64,000 nucleotides of DNA from Actinopolyspora mzabensis (GCF_900101095.1 NZ_FNFM01000008.1:62001-126000), one strand, 5' to 3'; counted from the stretch's first letter, positions 10,438-19,703 are shown. Translations and numbers: made by a program. Notes: generated by a model not told the origin, from the letters alone.

Positions 10438-11451
10438 ATGCGAGCGCTGCGAGTGGTCGGGCTCGAAGAGGACGGTGAGACCGTCGTGTGTGAGGATCCC
10501 GACAACGGTGAACGCTTCGCGGTGCCCGCCGACGAGCGACTCCGCGCCGCGGCCCGGGGTGACCTCACCCGTCTCGGGCAGGTACAGATCGAGCTGGAAG
10601 CCCAGATGCGGCCGCGCGAGATCCAGACACGGGTTCGTGCGGGTGCTTCCGTCGAGGAAGTCGCCGCCGAGGCCGGAATTCCGCAGCAACGCGTGGAGCG
10701 CTACGCCTACCCGGTTTTACTGGAACGGGCCCAGGTCGCCGAGAAGGCCCAGCAGGCGCATCCGATCCGCGAGGACGGACCGGACGTGCAGACACTCGGC
10801 GAGATCATCTCGCAGACCTTCGGCATGCGGGGGCAGGACTACGGCGAGACCAGCTGGGACGCCTGGCGCGGCGAGGACGGCAAGTGGGTGGTCACGCTGC
10901 ACTGGCAGGCCGGCCGTACGGAGAACACCGCACACTGGACGTTCCACCCCGGCGCGCAGGGGGGCACGATCGCCGCGCTGGACGAGGACGCGCTCGATCT
11001 GCTCGATCCCGCACCGAACCGGCCACTGCGCACGGTACGTCCGGTAACCGAACTCGCCAGGGAAGCACTCGAGCTGGACCACTCCGAGCCGGAAGCGGAG
11101 GAGACCCACCCCGACGATCGGGAGCCCACCACTCCGTTGCTGGGAGACGCGGCCGAGCAGAACAACCTCGGCCTCGCCGAGAGTACCGCCGGAACCGCCC
11201 ACATCCCCGCCATGACGGCGGGGACACTACTCGGCTCCACCTCGCAGTCGAACGAGGCGGAGTTCGGAAGCGTGCTCCAGGGCTCCGAGACCGAGCAGTC
11301 CCCGGCAGTGCCGGACAACGGGGCCGAAGACGCGACGGCGGCGGACCCTGAGGACCTCGAGGACGACGCGGACACCAGGGAGGGACGCAAGAATCACCCG
11401 ATCGTTCCCTCCTGGGAGGACGTGCTGCTCGGCGTGCGGTCGAACCGATGA
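10438..11451 (+). CDS. sepH: Septation protein SepH (DUF3071)
   Basis: This 337-residue protein matches SepH, an FtsZ-binding regulator that stimulates Z-ring assembly in Streptomyces and mycobacteria. The conserved N-terminal DUF3071 domain covers about residues 1-190: MRALRVVGLEEDGETVVC, RPREIQTRVRAGASVEEVA with a helix-turn-helix-like segment, and the DYGETSWDAWRGEDGKWVV and HWTFHPGAQGGTI motifs. The rest is acidic, low in order and rich in Glu, Asp and Pro, ending in a short conserved patch SWEDVLLGVRSNR. The ATG is supported by GGGGAGG. Its place after serC matches Rv0883c. Confidence 0.93.
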   Translation: MRALRVVGLEEDGETVVCEDPDNGERFAVPADERLRAAARGDLTRLGQVQIELEAQMRPREIQTRVRAGASVEEVAAEAGIPQQRVERYAYPVLLERAQVAEKAQQAHPIREDGPDVQTLGEIISQTFGMRGQDYGETSWDAWRGEDGKWVVTLHWQAGRTENTAHWTFHPGAQGGTIAALDEDALDLLDPAPNRPLRTVRPVTELAREALELDHSEPEAEETHPDDREPTTPLLGDAAEQNNLGLAESTAGTAHIPAMTAGTLLGSTSQSNEAEFGSVLQGSETEQSPAVPDNGAEDATAADPEDLEDDADTREGRKNHPIVPSWEDVLLGVRSNR

Positions 11452-11565
11452 TCGAGAGCGAGACCGTGACCGGCGGACTACGTGCGGCGAGCGCCGGACG
11501 GCTGGTCGGTCGGCCGCGGGCGGGCGACTGCGAGTTCGGCGACGCCGGTTTCAGCGGCACCCGAG

Positions 11566-11916
11566 TCAGTGGCGGGAGGAGTCCTGTTCCGGACTCTGCT
11601 GCTCGTCGCCGGAGTTCCCGCCTCTCGATTCGAGGTGTCGTTGCCAGATACGGTCCCGCACTCCCGGCAGCGATCTGCCGATGAATCTGTTGCGGGGGCG
11701 TCCACCACCGGAGGAAACACCGTCCCCTGTGGACTTTCCACCGCCGGTGTCCGGGGAGAGCGCCCGCGCCACGAACCCCCCCGCGATGGAGACCGCGCCG
11801 ATCGTTCCCGCTATCCATGCGACGTAGTCCATCGCCACCAGCAATACCCCGGTGAGCAGGGCCACGAGGATCGACAAGAGGCCGACCAGGAACAACACGC
11901 GCGCGGACGGTGACAT
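11566..11916 (-). CDS. Small two-helix membrane protein (Rv0882-like)
   Basis: This is a predicted 116-residue membrane protein with two hydrophobic helices near the N terminus (VLFLVGLLSILVALLTGVLLVAM and WIAGTIGAVSIAGGFVA), followed by a hydrophilic, Gly/Ser/Arg-rich cytoplasmic tail. I place the start at ATG 11916 (M-S-P-S-A-R); an in-frame TTG lies 18 nt upstream. It converges with sepH. In M. tuberculosis the equivalent slot between sepH and the SpoU methyltransferase holds the membrane protein Rv0882, so it is probably that orthologue. No function is known. Confidence 0.72.
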   Translation of the reverse strand: MSPSARVLFLVGLLSILVALLTGVLLVAMDYVAWIAGTIGAVSIAGGFVARALSPDTGGGKSTGDGVSSGGGRPRNRFIGRSLPGVRDRIWQRHLESRGGNSGDEQQSPEQDSSRH

Positions 11917-12009
11917 GCCCTCGATTGTGCCCAACGGCCCAACGCGGAACCATGCTGACCGGGCCGAACCTTAGTTCCTCCGGATGGTGTAGGGCACGGG
12001 GAGGCCGAC

Positions 12010-12618
12010 TCACCCCAGCAGACTCAGCGGCAGGATCACCCAGGACGCCGCGACACCGAGCGCGACTCCGAAAGCCACCCAGCGCCAGGTGGGTACGGCG
12101 CGCCCGAGCCAGACCGACGGGGCGAATCCGCCCGTCACGGCGAGATTGACCGCGACTCCGAGCAGCGGGTTCACCTCGGCCAAGCCCAGCGAAACCACCA
12201 CCAGCACCAGGGCGATCAGCACCGCGATGAGGAGACTTACCGTCACGCCGGTGGGCCGGGCGGTGCGATCGACTGCTTCGCCCCGCGGGTCGGACCCCGC
12301 GACAATCCGCTGCCCACCGGGTTCGGGCACATTGCTCGGCTCACCGGTCAGCGGATCGAGATGCCGGACGGCACGGCCGCACTCCGCCGCCGCGCGCCCG
12401 GCGAGCAGCCGGCCACGACGCGCCGCCGCCCACAACGCCCGCTCGTCGAGGGGGTCCCCGCGGTTGATCCGCTCCATGACCTCGGCCCATTCGTACAGCG
12501 CCGCACAGAGCGTGGGGGAAAGCCCCAGGTGCTCCGGCTGCAGACCGAGCAGCCCGTCTCCCTCGACGAACCAGGGGCGCCCTCGGGCGACCCGGAGTTC
12601 CATGGTTTCCCCGACCAT
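12010..12618 (-). CDS. DUF2537 family membrane protein
   Basis: This 202-residue protein has a conserved cytoplasmic N-terminal region (ELRVARGRPWFVEGDG, LGLSPTLCAALYEWAEVMER). A middle segment reads AARRGRLLAGRAAAECGR, and three hydrophobic helices follow in the last 80 residues (VSLLIAVLIALVLVVVSLGL, LLGVAVNLAVTGGFAPSVWL, WVAFGVALGVAASWVILPL). This layout fits the actinobacterial DUF2537 family, whose function is unknown. ATG 12618 has GGGGGA upstream; a second in-frame ATG five codons later is possible. It sits between the small membrane protein and the RNA methyltransferase on the same strand. Confidence 0.75.
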   Translation of the reverse strand: MVGETMELRVARGRPWFVEGDGLLGLQPEHLGLSPTLCAALYEWAEVMERINRGDPLDERALWAAARRGRLLAGRAAAECGRAVRHLDPLTGEPSNVPEPGGQRIVAGSDPRGEAVDRTARPTGVTVSLLIAVLIALVLVVVSLGLAEVNPLLGVAVNLAVTGGFAPSVWLGRAVPTWRWVAFGVALGVAASWVILPLSLLG

Positions 12619-12864
12619 CGCGACGTCCCCCTACTGAGATTTTCCACCGGGGTGATGTTCTCCGGCAGGCCGGAACCGAGGATCACCCCCGCCGTCGGCA
12701 CAGCCGCGGAATCTCCCGACGTGCTCCCGCGCGGGAGCGCGGAGCTGATTCGACCGCCTGCTCGACTCCCCGGGCCCCGACTCCTCGGTCCCCTCGCCCC
12801 GGCCGCGCGAACGGCCGCCCACGAGGGGGATGGCCGCACGATCCCCCGCTCGGGGGATGCGGCC

Positions 12865-13671
12865 TCACGAGTCGGAGCGCATGGCGTGGAACACGATCGC
12901 GGCCGAGGCGGCGACGTTCAGCGAATCCACCTCGCGGGACATCGGGATGCCGACGGTGAGATCGGAGGACCGCAGGGCCTCCTCACTCAACCCGGGGCCC
13001 TCCGACCCCATCAGCACCGCCACCTTGCCCTCGGAGAGCCCCGCTCGTCCCACCGGAACGGCATCGGGACGGGGAGCCAACGCGGCCACCCGGAAACCGT
13101 TGGCACCGAGGCGCTCCAGATCGCCGGGCCAGTCCGTGAGTCTGGCGAACGGGACACGCAGTACGTGCCCCATCGAGACCCGGACGCTGCGGCGATAGAG
13201 CGGATCGGAGCAGCCTCGTCCCAGCAGCACCCCGTCGAGGCCCAGCCCGGCGGCGTTGCGGAACATGGCTCCGAGGTTCTCGTGGTCGACTACTCCCTCG
13301 AGCACGGCCAGCTTGCTGGAACGGCGAATCAGCTCGGCCGGATCGGGTTCGGGAGCACGGTCCGCCACCGCGAGTACGCCACGGTTGAGGTGGAAGCCCA
13401 CGATCCTGGCCAGCATGTCCGGCTCGACGATGTAGGCGGGGACGTCGAGCTCACGCAGCAGCGGTTCGAGGGTGTTTATCCGTTTGCGTTCCCCGAGCAA
13501 CCCCCGGACGGGGTAGGGCGAGGCGAGCAGCCGCTCCACCACCAGCCTGCCCTCGCCGATCACCAGTCCGCGCCCGCCGGGGCGATCGGGACGACGATCG
13601 GCGGTAGTCAGATCGCGGAAGTCGTCGACCGCGGGGTCCTCCGCATCGGTTACTTCGATCAGCCTGGCCAC
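12865..13671 (-). CDS. TrmH/SpoU-family RNA 2'-O-methyltransferase
   Basis: This 268-residue SPOUT methyltransferase probably uses S-adenosylmethionine to methylate a ribose in rRNA or tRNA. All three SpoU motifs are present: motif 1 in DHENLGAMFRNAAGLG, motif 2 in VLMGSEGPGLS, and motif 3 in IPMSREVDSLNVAASAAIV. An N-terminal substrate-binding region (about residues 1-105) precedes the catalytic domain. I chose GTG 13671 (V-A-R-L-I-E-V), which has GAGGA seven bases upstream; the open frame extends 28 codons further with no homology. Position and family match Rv0881. The target nucleotide cannot be read from sequence. Confidence 0.9.
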   Translation of the reverse strand: MARLIEVTDAEDPAVDDFRDLTTADRRPDRPGGRGLVIGEGRLVVERLLASPYPVRGLLGERKRINTLEPLLRELDVPAYIVEPDMLARIVGFHLNRGVLAVADRAPEPDPAELIRRSSKLAVLEGVVDHENLGAMFRNAAGLGLDGVLLGRGCSDPLYRRSVRVSMGHVLRVPFARLTDWPGDLERLGANGFRVAALAPRPDAVPVGRAGLSEGKVAVLMGSEGPGLSEEALRSSDLTVGIPMSREVDSLNVAASAAIVFHAMRSDS

Positions 13672-13881
13672 ACTTCGTATCCTCGCATCAGGGGGTGCCA
13701 CCTTCGACGACGACCGTGGTCGTGGCCGGTGTGCTCGTGGCCGGTGCCGAGCCACCCGCCCCGGTGGGCACGAGGATCGTGACCGGGCTCACTTAGCCAT
13801 GCGAACGAGACGGGCATAACCACCCGCCTTCACACGTTCGTGCTGAACGGGTGCGAGTTCCCGATCACGGAAGGCCGGCTC

Positions 13882-15198
13882 ATGAGCGACCCGCGACCGA
13901 GTGACGCTCCACCGAGCGGCGCCAGGCAGCAGCACAGCCACCGCGACGACGGAACACCCCACACCGAGACGGAGACCGGCGTCGACAACTCCGGACTGCG
14001 CCGCAAGGCACGGTTCGCCCTCATCCTCGGGGGACTGACCGCGTTCGGCCCGTTGACCATCGACATGTACTTACCCGCCCTGCCGGAGCTCACCAGGGAG
14101 CTGGGAGCCACCTCGGCACAGGGACAACTCACGCTGACCGCCGTGCTGCTCGGGCTCGCCTTCGGGCAACTGGTCGCGGGAACGGTCAGTGACTCGGTCG
14201 GAAGGCGCAAGCCGCTGCTGGTCGGGCTGGGGGTGTACTTCGCCACCTCCGTGCTGTGCGCGCTTTCCGGCGACGTGTACGCGCTGACCGCGTTACGGTT
14301 CCTGCAGGGCTTCGGTGCGGCCGCGGGAATGGTCATCGCCCGCGCCTCGGTACGCGACCTCTACTCCGGAGTGGAGGCCTCCCGGTTCTTCTCGTCGCTG
14401 ATGCTGGTCACCGGCCTGGCTCCCATTCTGGCGCCGGTCATCGGCGGGCAGGTACTCAACTTCACCAACTGGCGCGGGGTCTTCGTGGTGCTGGCGTCCT
14501 TCTCGGTGGTGCTGTTCCTGGTGACGGTAATGGCACTCCCCGAGACCAAACCGGGACGATGGCGCCAACCGCTGCGTCCCCGTTCCACAGCGCGCACCTT
14601 CGGCGGACTGCTGAGCAGCCCCTCCTTCCTGGGCAACGCCCTGGCGGCGGGACTGGCCATGGCCGCGATGTTCGCCTACGTCAGCGGTTCCTCGTACGTG
14701 CTGCAGGACATCTACGGGCTCTCCCCACAGGCGTACAGTCTGGCGTTCGGCAGCAACGCCCTGGGACTGGTCGCGGGCGGCCAGATCAACGCGCGGCTCG
14801 TCGGCAGGATCGCGACCGAGTCCCAGCTGTTGCTCTGCGCGCTGAGCGCGGCAGCGGTGGCCGGGTTGCTGCTGGTGGTCACCGTGGCCGTGGGGCTGCC
14901 ACTGCCCTTCCTGCTCGGCGCGCTGTTCGTAATGATCTCCAGCCTCGGATTCGTGATGCCCAACACGACGATGCTCGTACTCGCCGAACGCCAGGAGGTT
15001 TCCGGAAGCGCCTCGGCACTGCTCGGGGTCCTGCAGTTCGTGGTGGGTGCGTTGGCGGCCCCGCTGGTGGGGCTCGGCGGAGTCGGTTCGGCAATGCCCA
15101 TGTCACTGGTGATGTTCGGCGTGGTGCTCGCCTCGCTGACGGTCCACCTGACCCTGGGCAGACGGAGTACGAGCGCGGCGGCGCCCGCCGCGGGTTGA
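13882..15198 (+). CDS. Bcr/CflA-type MFS multidrug efflux transporter
   Basis: This 438-residue, 12-helix major facilitator protein belongs to the drug:H+ antiporter Bcr/CflA group. The signature LTIDMYLPALPELTRELG is in helix 1, GTVSDSVGRRKPLL is in the loop 2-3 motif, and RFLQGFGAAAGMVIARASVRDLYSG is in helices 4-5. A hydrophilic N-terminal extension of about 45 residues (His, Asp, Thr-rich) precedes helix 1. ATG 13882 has GGAAGG upstream. It is likely to export chloramphenicol-like or other hydrophobic compounds, but the substrate cannot be told. It is divergent from the methyltransferase. A 16-nt sequence is repeated twice in tandem just after its stop codon (15197-15228). Confidence 0.9.
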   Translation: MSDPRPSDAPPSGARQQHSHRDDGTPHTETETGVDNSGLRRKARFALILGGLTAFGPLTIDMYLPALPELTRELGATSAQGQLTLTAVLLGLAFGQLVAGTVSDSVGRRKPLLVGLGVYFATSVLCALSGDVYALTALRFLQGFGAAAGMVIARASVRDLYSGVEASRFFSSLMLVTGLAPILAPVIGGQVLNFTNWRGVFVVLASFSVVLFLVTVMALPETKPGRWRQPLRPRSTARTFGGLLSSPSFLGNALAAGLAMAAMFAYVSGSSYVLQDIYGLSPQAYSLAFGSNALGLVAGGQINARLVGRIATESQLLLCALSAAAVAGLLLVVTVAVGLPLPFLLGALFVMISSLGFVMPNTTMLVLAERQEVSGSASALLGVLQFVVGALAAPLVGLGGVGSAMPMSLVMFGVVLASLTVHLTLGRRSTSAAAPAAG

Positions 15199-15445
15199 CC
15201 GGCCGCGGCACTGACCGGCCGCGGCACTGACCGCTCCAGGGGCAGTACTCCGCCTTGCCGGGCACTCGCGATGGACCTCCGGCAGCAGCGAACACACAGC
15301 GTCTCCAGCCCTCTCCCTCGTTCGTCAGATCGTGCCACCATTTTGGCCGCTGGCATGGGCGGTCACCGGTGTGCCACTGTGAAATTCGGCGCTGACCAGC
15401 ACGGAAGCTGCCGATGTGCACACCGTTGGATCGGGGTGACGCGGC

Positions 15446-16942
15446 ATGGGAAAACAGAACGTAATCAGTCGGGCGTTCCGACCGGGCGATCGGCAGCGAT
15501 ACCGGGACAAAATGCAGCGCGGCCTGGACGCGCTGGCCCGGATGCTGGCTGAGGGCAACTTCTCCTTCCCCCACCAACAGATGGGGCTGGAGATGGAACT
15601 GAGCTTGGTGGACGGGGGCATGAGCCCCTCGATGTCCAACGCCGAGGTACTGGAGAAGATCGACGACCCCTCGTACACGACCGAACTGGGACAGCACAAC
15701 CTGGAAATCAACGTCCGCCCGCGAGCGCTGGCCGGCCGGGGAGCCCTCGAACTGGAGGACGAGCTGCGCGCTTCGCTGTTGAACGCCGACAGCAAGGCCC
15801 AGGACATCGGGGCCAAACTCGTCATGATCGGAACGCTGCCGACGCTGCGGAGCTCCCACTTCGATCCGCGTTGGCTGTCGCACCCCGCGCGTTACAGCCT
15901 GCTCAACCAGCAGATCTGCGCGGCACGCGGCGAGGAGATACTGCTGCACATGTCGGGCACCCCGCTCGGCGATCAGGACCAGGAGCGGCTGCGCTCGCAC
16001 GCGGATTCGATCCTGCCCTCCTCCGCATGCACCTCGGCGCAACTGCACCTGCAGGTGGCGCCGGAGGACTTCGCCGCGCACTGGAACGCGGCGCAGTGCC
16101 TGGCCGGAGTGCAGGTGGCAGTCGGGGCGAACTCACCGTTCCTGCTGGGCAAGGCACTCTGGCAGGAGACGCGTGTCCCGCTGTTCCAGCAGGCCACCGA
16201 CAGCAGACCCGAGGAGCTGAAGAACCAGGGAGTGCGGCCCCGCGTGTGGTTCGGGGAGCGCTGGATCACCTCCATCTTCGACCTGTTCGAGGAGAACGTG
16301 CGCTACTTCCCCTCGCTGATGCCGGAGCCGGAGGAGGAGGACCCGGTGGCCGCGTTGAACTCCGGGCGCGCCCCGACGCTTTCGGAACTGCGACTGCACA
16401 ACGGCACGATCTGGCGCTGGAACCGCCCGGTGTACGACCTGGTGGACGGGGTTCCGCACCTGCGGGTGGAGAACCGGGTGCTGCCCGCGGGACCGACAGT
16501 GGTAGACATGCTGGCCAACGCCGCGTTCTTCTACGGCGCACAACGCGCGCTGGCAGAACAGGACAGGCCGCTGTGGACCCAGATGTCGTTCGCCGCGGCG
16601 GAGGAGAACTTCTACAGCGGGGCCCGCCACGGGATGAACGCCCGCCTGTACTGGCCCGGCATGGGTTGGGTACCGGCCGACGAGTTGGTGCTGCGCAAGC
16701 TGCTTCCGATGGCCCACGAGGGGCTGGAGGCGTGCGGGGTCTCGGCAGCGGCCAGCCAACGCCACCTCGGCGTGCTGGAACAGCGCTGCAAGGCCCGGCA
16801 GACCGGCGCCGACTGGCAGCGCGAGACGGTGCTGCGCCTGCAGCGCAGCCGTGATCGCCAACCAGCCCTGGTGGAGATGCTGCGCCGCTACATCGCACTG
16901 GGTGACAGCGGCGAGCCCGTACACACCTGGCCGGTGGAATGA
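15446..16942 (+). CDS. Glutamate-cysteine ligase family protein (GCS2)
   Basis: This 498-residue protein of the GCS2 carboxylate-amine ligase superfamily would join glutamate, or a similar acid, to an amine using [14 protein letters not shown] (about residues 47-57) is the glutamate/Mg-binding motif, followed by [29 protein letters not shown] and the Arg-rich [14 protein letters not shown] and [13 protein letters not shown] regions that bind ATP. It is longer than EgtA or YbdK proteins and belongs to the group annotated simply as glutamate-cysteine ligase family. The start ATG 15446 has no good ribosome site. The true substrate is uncertain, since mycothiol producers lack glutathione; EgtA-like gamma-glutamylcysteine formation is possible. 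Confidence 0.83.
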   Translation: MGKQNVISRAFRPGDRQRYRDKMQRGLDALARMLAEGNFSFPHQQMGLEMELSLVDGGMSPSMSNAEVLEKIDDPSYTTELGQHNLEINVRPRALAGRGALELEDELRASLLNADSKAQDIGAKLVMIGTLPTLRSSHFDPRWLSHPARYSLLNQQICAARGEEILLHMSGTPLGDQDQERLRSHADSILPSSACTSAQLHLQVAPEDFAAHWNAAQCLAGVQVAVGANSPFLLGKALWQETRVPLFQQATDSRPEELKNQGVRPRVWFGERWITSIFDLFEENVRYFPSLMPEPEEEDPVAALNSGRAPTLSELRLHNGTIWRWNRPVYDLVDGVPHLRVENRVLPAGPTVVDMLANAAFFYGAQRALAEQDRPLWTQMSFAAAEENFYSGARHGMNARLYWPGMGWVPADELVLRKLLPMAHEGLEACGVSAAASQRHLGVLEQRCKARQTGADWQRETVLRLQRSRDRQPALVEMLRRYIALGDSGEPVHTWPVE

Positions 16943-17026
16943 GCCCACACCGGTGGGGCCGGGAGCCGCCCGGGCCCACCGGGTTCCGTCCCGAAGTACC
17001 CACCCGAGCCGAGCGCGCCGAAACTA

Positions 17027-17043
17027 TTGCTAGTAGTTTGCAA
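17027..17043 (+). promoter_or_regulatory. Candidate Nur (nickel-responsive Fur-family) box upstream of sodF
   Basis: The 17-mer reads TTGCTA-GTAGT-TTGCAA. This matches the Nur box described in Streptomyces (tTGCaa-N5-ttGCAA) at all but one position. An overlapping inverted repeat AAACTA...TAGTTT (17021-17039) adds the nested symmetry usual for Fur-family sites. It lies 48 nt before the ATG, where a promoter is expected. Confidence 0.65.
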
Positions 17044-17091
17044 CTGCGACAGACTTGCTACCGACACCCCATTGCGAAAGGGAGACGGTCA

Positions 17092-17721
17092 ATGGCGCAG
17101 TACGTGCTGCCCGAGTTGGACTACGACTACTCGGCGCTCGAACCCGCGATCGCCGGTGAGATCAACGAGTTGCACCACAGCAAGCACCACGCGGCTTACG
17201 TCAAGGGAGCCAACGACACGATCGAGAAGATCGCCGAGGCGCGTGAGAAGGGGGACTACTCGTCGATCGTCGGGCTGGAGACCACGCTGGCGTTCAACCT
17301 CGCGGGCCACTCACTGCACCTCGTGTGGTGGAAGATCCTGAGCCCGGACGGCGGCGACAAGCCGACCGGTGAGCTCGCGGCGGCCATTGACCAGGACTTC
17401 GGTTCCTTCGACAACTTCCGGGCCCAGATGGAGGCCGTCTCCACCACGATCCAGGGCAACGGATGGGGCGTGCTCGCGTGGGACCCGGTCGGGCAGCGAC
17501 TGATCACGCAACAGCTGCGCGATCACCACTCCAACCTGTCGATCGCCACCACCCCGCTGCTGGTGTTCGACATCTGGGAGCACGCCTACTACCTGCAGTA
17601 CAAGAACGTGAAGGCCGACTACGTCAAGCAGCTCTGGAACGTGGTCGACTGGGAAGAGGTCTCCCGCCGGTTCGCCGATGCTCGGGCCGGCTACAACGGG
17701 CTGCGGCTGCCGCAGTCCTGA
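17092..17721 (+). CDS. sodF: Superoxide dismutase, Fe/Mn family (sodF type)
   Basis: This 209-residue cytosolic enzyme dismutes superoxide. Metal ligands are seen in the family order: His in [14 protein letters not shown], His in [12 protein letters not shown], and the Asp and His of [15 protein letters not shown]. Other signatures are [15 protein letters not shown] and [15 protein letters not shown]. It closely resembles Streptomyces SodF (Fe form), although metal choice cannot be settled from sequence. ATG 17092 has GGGAGA seven bases upstream. In Streptomyces, Nur represses sodF when nickel is available and a nickel enzyme takes over. The Nur box here therefore predicts a sodN gene elsewhere in this genome. 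A strong terminator follows. Confidence 0.94.
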   Translation: MAQYVLPELDYDYSALEPAIAGEINELHHSKHHAAYVKGANDTIEKIAEAREKGDYSSIVGLETTLAFNLAGHSLHLVWWKILSPDGGDKPTGELAAAIDQDFGSFDNFRAQMEAVSTTIQGNGWGVLAWDPVGQRLITQQLRDHHSNLSIATTPLLVFDIWEHAYYLQYKNVKADYVKQLWNVVDWEEVSRRFADARAGYNGLRLPQS

Positions 17722-17837
17722 TCCCCGGCACGCCCCGGACCGGTCTCGGACGAGGCGGGTGTCCGAAGAACTCGCGGCCCCGCACTCGACTCCCGCGAAT
17801 CTCCGGCAGTGAATGCTCCGACAAGCCGAACTGCCGG

Positions 17838-17880
17838 AACTCGGGTTTCCCTCCCCCGGGAGGGAAACCCGAGTTTTTCT
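17838..17880 (+). terminator. Intrinsic terminator downstream of sodF
   Basis: A near-perfect inverted repeat (arms beginning AACTCGGGTTTCCCTCCC, very short loop) is followed by TTTTTCT. This is a classical rho-independent terminator, 117 bases after the sodF stop codon. Confidence 0.88.
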
Positions 17881-17950
17881 CTGCCTGGAGGCGGAGCGCT
17901 CCACTGCCACGGCTCCGTGGCGGGAGTTCGCCACCACGTCGAAGCGGCCC

Positions 17951-18141
17951 GGCGATTTCGTGGGAAATTTACGCACCCGGCGCCGCATCGCCGCCCCTGA
18001 GACTGCCGTCGGAAAGTCACCGTGGTCGCGGCAGCGTGGGTGTCTCGAGCGCGTGAGTCGGATGCATCGCCAGGCCGGGCCGCTCGCCGCCTAGGTCGCT
18101 ACTCAAGAGCCGGCCCGACGCTCCCAAGGCGCCGACTCACG
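17951..18141 (+). repeat. Composite repeat copy 2, with 90-nt hairpin unit at 18052-18141
   Basis: A degenerate palindrome (17951-17970, CGATTTCGTGGGAAATT) is followed 82 nt later by a 90-nt unit bounded by CGTGAGTCGG and its inverse CCGACTCACG. Near its middle is TAGGTCGCTAC (18092-18102), and GGGCC/GGCCC segments can pair internally. The same 90-nt unit occurs inverted at 20689-20778 with four mismatches. No target-site duplication is visible. It lies between the convergent sodF and MFS genes. Confidence 0.88.
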
Positions 18142-18186
18142 TGCCGGCCACCCGGCCAGGGCACCCCACACTCACCCGCGAACGAG

Positions 18187-18216
18187 AAGCCCCCGGCCCC
18201 ACGGACCGGGGGCTTT
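18187..18216. terminator. Hairpin terminator between convergent sodF and MFS genes
   Basis: AAGCCCCCGG pairs perfectly with CCGGGGGCTT across a short loop, and TTTC follows on the plus strand. It could serve both directions. Confidence 0.72.
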
Positions 18217-18260
18217 CGGTCCCCGAACTGACTGCCGCTCCCACCACGAAGCGACATCGT

Positions 18261-18279
18261 TTAGGTTAGCCTAACCTGC
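18261..18279. promoter_or_regulatory. Iron box (DtxR/IdeR-type operator) at the 3' end of the MFS gene
   Basis: TTAGGTTAGCCTAACCT is a perfect 15-bp palindrome extended by two bases. It agrees with the DtxR/IdeR/DmdR consensus TTAGGTTAGGCTAACCTAA at 16 of 19 positions. It overlaps the stop codon of the minus-strand MFS gene, and no gene starts beside it on either strand. The match is strong but the position is unexpected. Confidence 0.6.
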
Positions 18280-19602
18280 TTTCTCCGGCAACCCCGCGGA
18301 GCCGCTCTCCCGGTCCGAGTTCCGTGCCAGCACGATGGCACCCATCAGGCTCGCCAGCACCACGGCGACACCGCCCAGCAACAACGGCGCTCTGCCGTTG
18401 AAGATCTCCGCCAACCAGCCGGAGAGCAGCCCTCCGACCGGTCTGCCCCCGAGGAACAGCATCATGTAGAGCCCCATGACCCTGCCTCGCATCTCCGGGT
18501 CCACGGAGAGCTGCACAGTGGAATTGGCCGCCGTGGTGCAGGTCATCACGGCGATCCCGACGGGGATCAGCGCCACCGCGAAGCTGCGGTAGGAGGGCAT
18601 CAGCGAAGCCGTCGCCTCGAGGGCTCCGAACGCGGCTGCACCACCGAAGACCAGCCGCAACCGAGGCCGCCCACCTGCCCTCCGCGCGGCCAGCGAGGCA
18701 CCGGTGAGCGTGCCCACCGCCAGTGCTGTGATCAGCAAGCCGTATCCGGCGGCATCCCGGTCGAACACGTTGCGCGCGATCACCGCGAAGGCGTTCTCGA
18801 AGTTCATCCCGAACGTGCTCACGCAGCAGACCAGCGCCAGCACCACGATCAGCCGTGGACTCCGCGAGACGTAGCGCAGTCCCGCCAGGAGACTGCCGCT
18901 CCCCTCCGTGTTTCCCGAGGTCCGGTGCAGCCTGCTCGGGTCCATCAACAACAGACCGGCCACCACGGCGCCCGTACTCAACCCGTTGAGCAAAAAGACC
19001 GGCCCCGTACCGATCAGGGTTATCAGCACACCGGCGATCGCGGGACCGACGATGCGGGCGAGATTGAAGGTCATCGAGTTGAGGGCGACCGCGTTGGGCA
19101 GTTCCCGGGCCCCCACCATCTCGACCACGAAGGACTGCCGCACCGGGGCGTCGACGGCCGAGAAGCACCCCAGCCCCAGTGCCAGCGCGTAGACGTGCCA
19201 GAGCTCGACCACACCGCCGACGTCGAGCAGCCCCAGCACCACGCCGCACAGCCCCATCCCGCTCTGCACCGCCAGCAGCAGTCGACGCTTGTCGACCCGG
19301 TCGGCGATCACTCCGGCGTAGAGCGTGAACAGCAGCGTGGGCAGGAACTGCAACGCGACCGCCACCCCCAGCGCGGCCGGCGACCCGTCGGAGAGCTCGA
19401 GCACGAGCCAGTCCTGCGCGGCGCGCTGCATCCAGGTACCGGTCAGCGAGACTACCTGCCCGGAGGCGTAGTAGCGGTAGTTGCGTTCCCGCAGCGAACG
19501 AAACATCCCGCCGCGCGCCCGCCCGGCAGTGGATTCATCCGATACGGATGAGCGACTGCTCCGCTCCGGCCTGTCGGACTCCTGCTGGGCGGATTTGGAC
19601 AT
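18271..19602 (-). CDS. MFS transporter, EntS-like (MFS_3) exporter
   Basis: This is a 443-residue, 12-helix major facilitator of the EntS/MFS_3 type. The marks are RNYRYYASGQVVSLTGTWMQRAAQDWLVLELS at helix 1 (quoted here only as the first 10 and last 10: RNYRYYASGQ...DWLVLELS), GVIADRVDKRRLLL in the loop 2-3 motif, and DAPVRQSFVVEMVG in the central part. A 30-residue hydrophilic leader precedes helix 1. EntS-type proteins export siderophores or drugs. An iron box overlaps the stop codon, which is suggestive but not placed to regulate this gene. It follows marR on the same strand (gap 101 nt) and is probably controlled by it. The pair may correspond to Rv0880 and Rv0876c. Confidence 0.88.
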   Translation of the reverse strand: MSKSAQQESDRPERSSRSSVSDESTAGRARGGMFRSLRERNYRYYASGQVVSLTGTWMQRAAQDWLVLELSDGSPAALGVAVALQFLPTLLFTLYAGVIADRVDKRRLLLAVQSGMGLCGVVLGLLDVGGVVELWHVYALALGLGCFSAVDAPVRQSFVVEMVGARELPNAVALNSMTFNLARIVGPAIAGVLITLIGTGPVFLLNGLSTGAVVAGLLLMDPSRLHRTSGNTEGSGSLLAGLRYVSRSPRLIVVLALVCCVSTFGMNFENAFAVIARNVFDRDAAGYGLLITALAVGTLTGASLAARRAGGRPRLRLVFGGAAAFGALEATASLMPSYRSFAVALIPVGIAVMTCTTAANSTVQLSVDPEMRGRVMGLYMMLFLGGRPVGGLLSGWLAEIFNGRAPLLLGGVAVVLASLMGAIVLARNSDRESGSAGLPEKAG

Positions 19603-19703
19603 CTGCTGCGGTCAACCGTTCGGTTTGTCGGGGGTGTCGCTGCTCGTGTCGGCGCCGGACGCGCCGAGTGCTCGGCTCCACCGGTAACCAAGGCGGGAGG
19701 GCA

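Noticed and set aside
15197-15228. A 16-nt sequence repeated twice after the Bcr/CflA-type gene
   Set aside because: Two copies of a very GC-rich 16-mer are not enough to claim a functional repeat.
18052-18141. An insertion sequence end or MITE with target duplication
   Set aside because: Terminal arms exist, but no target-site duplication flanks either copy and no transposase is in the window. It is kept only as a repeat.
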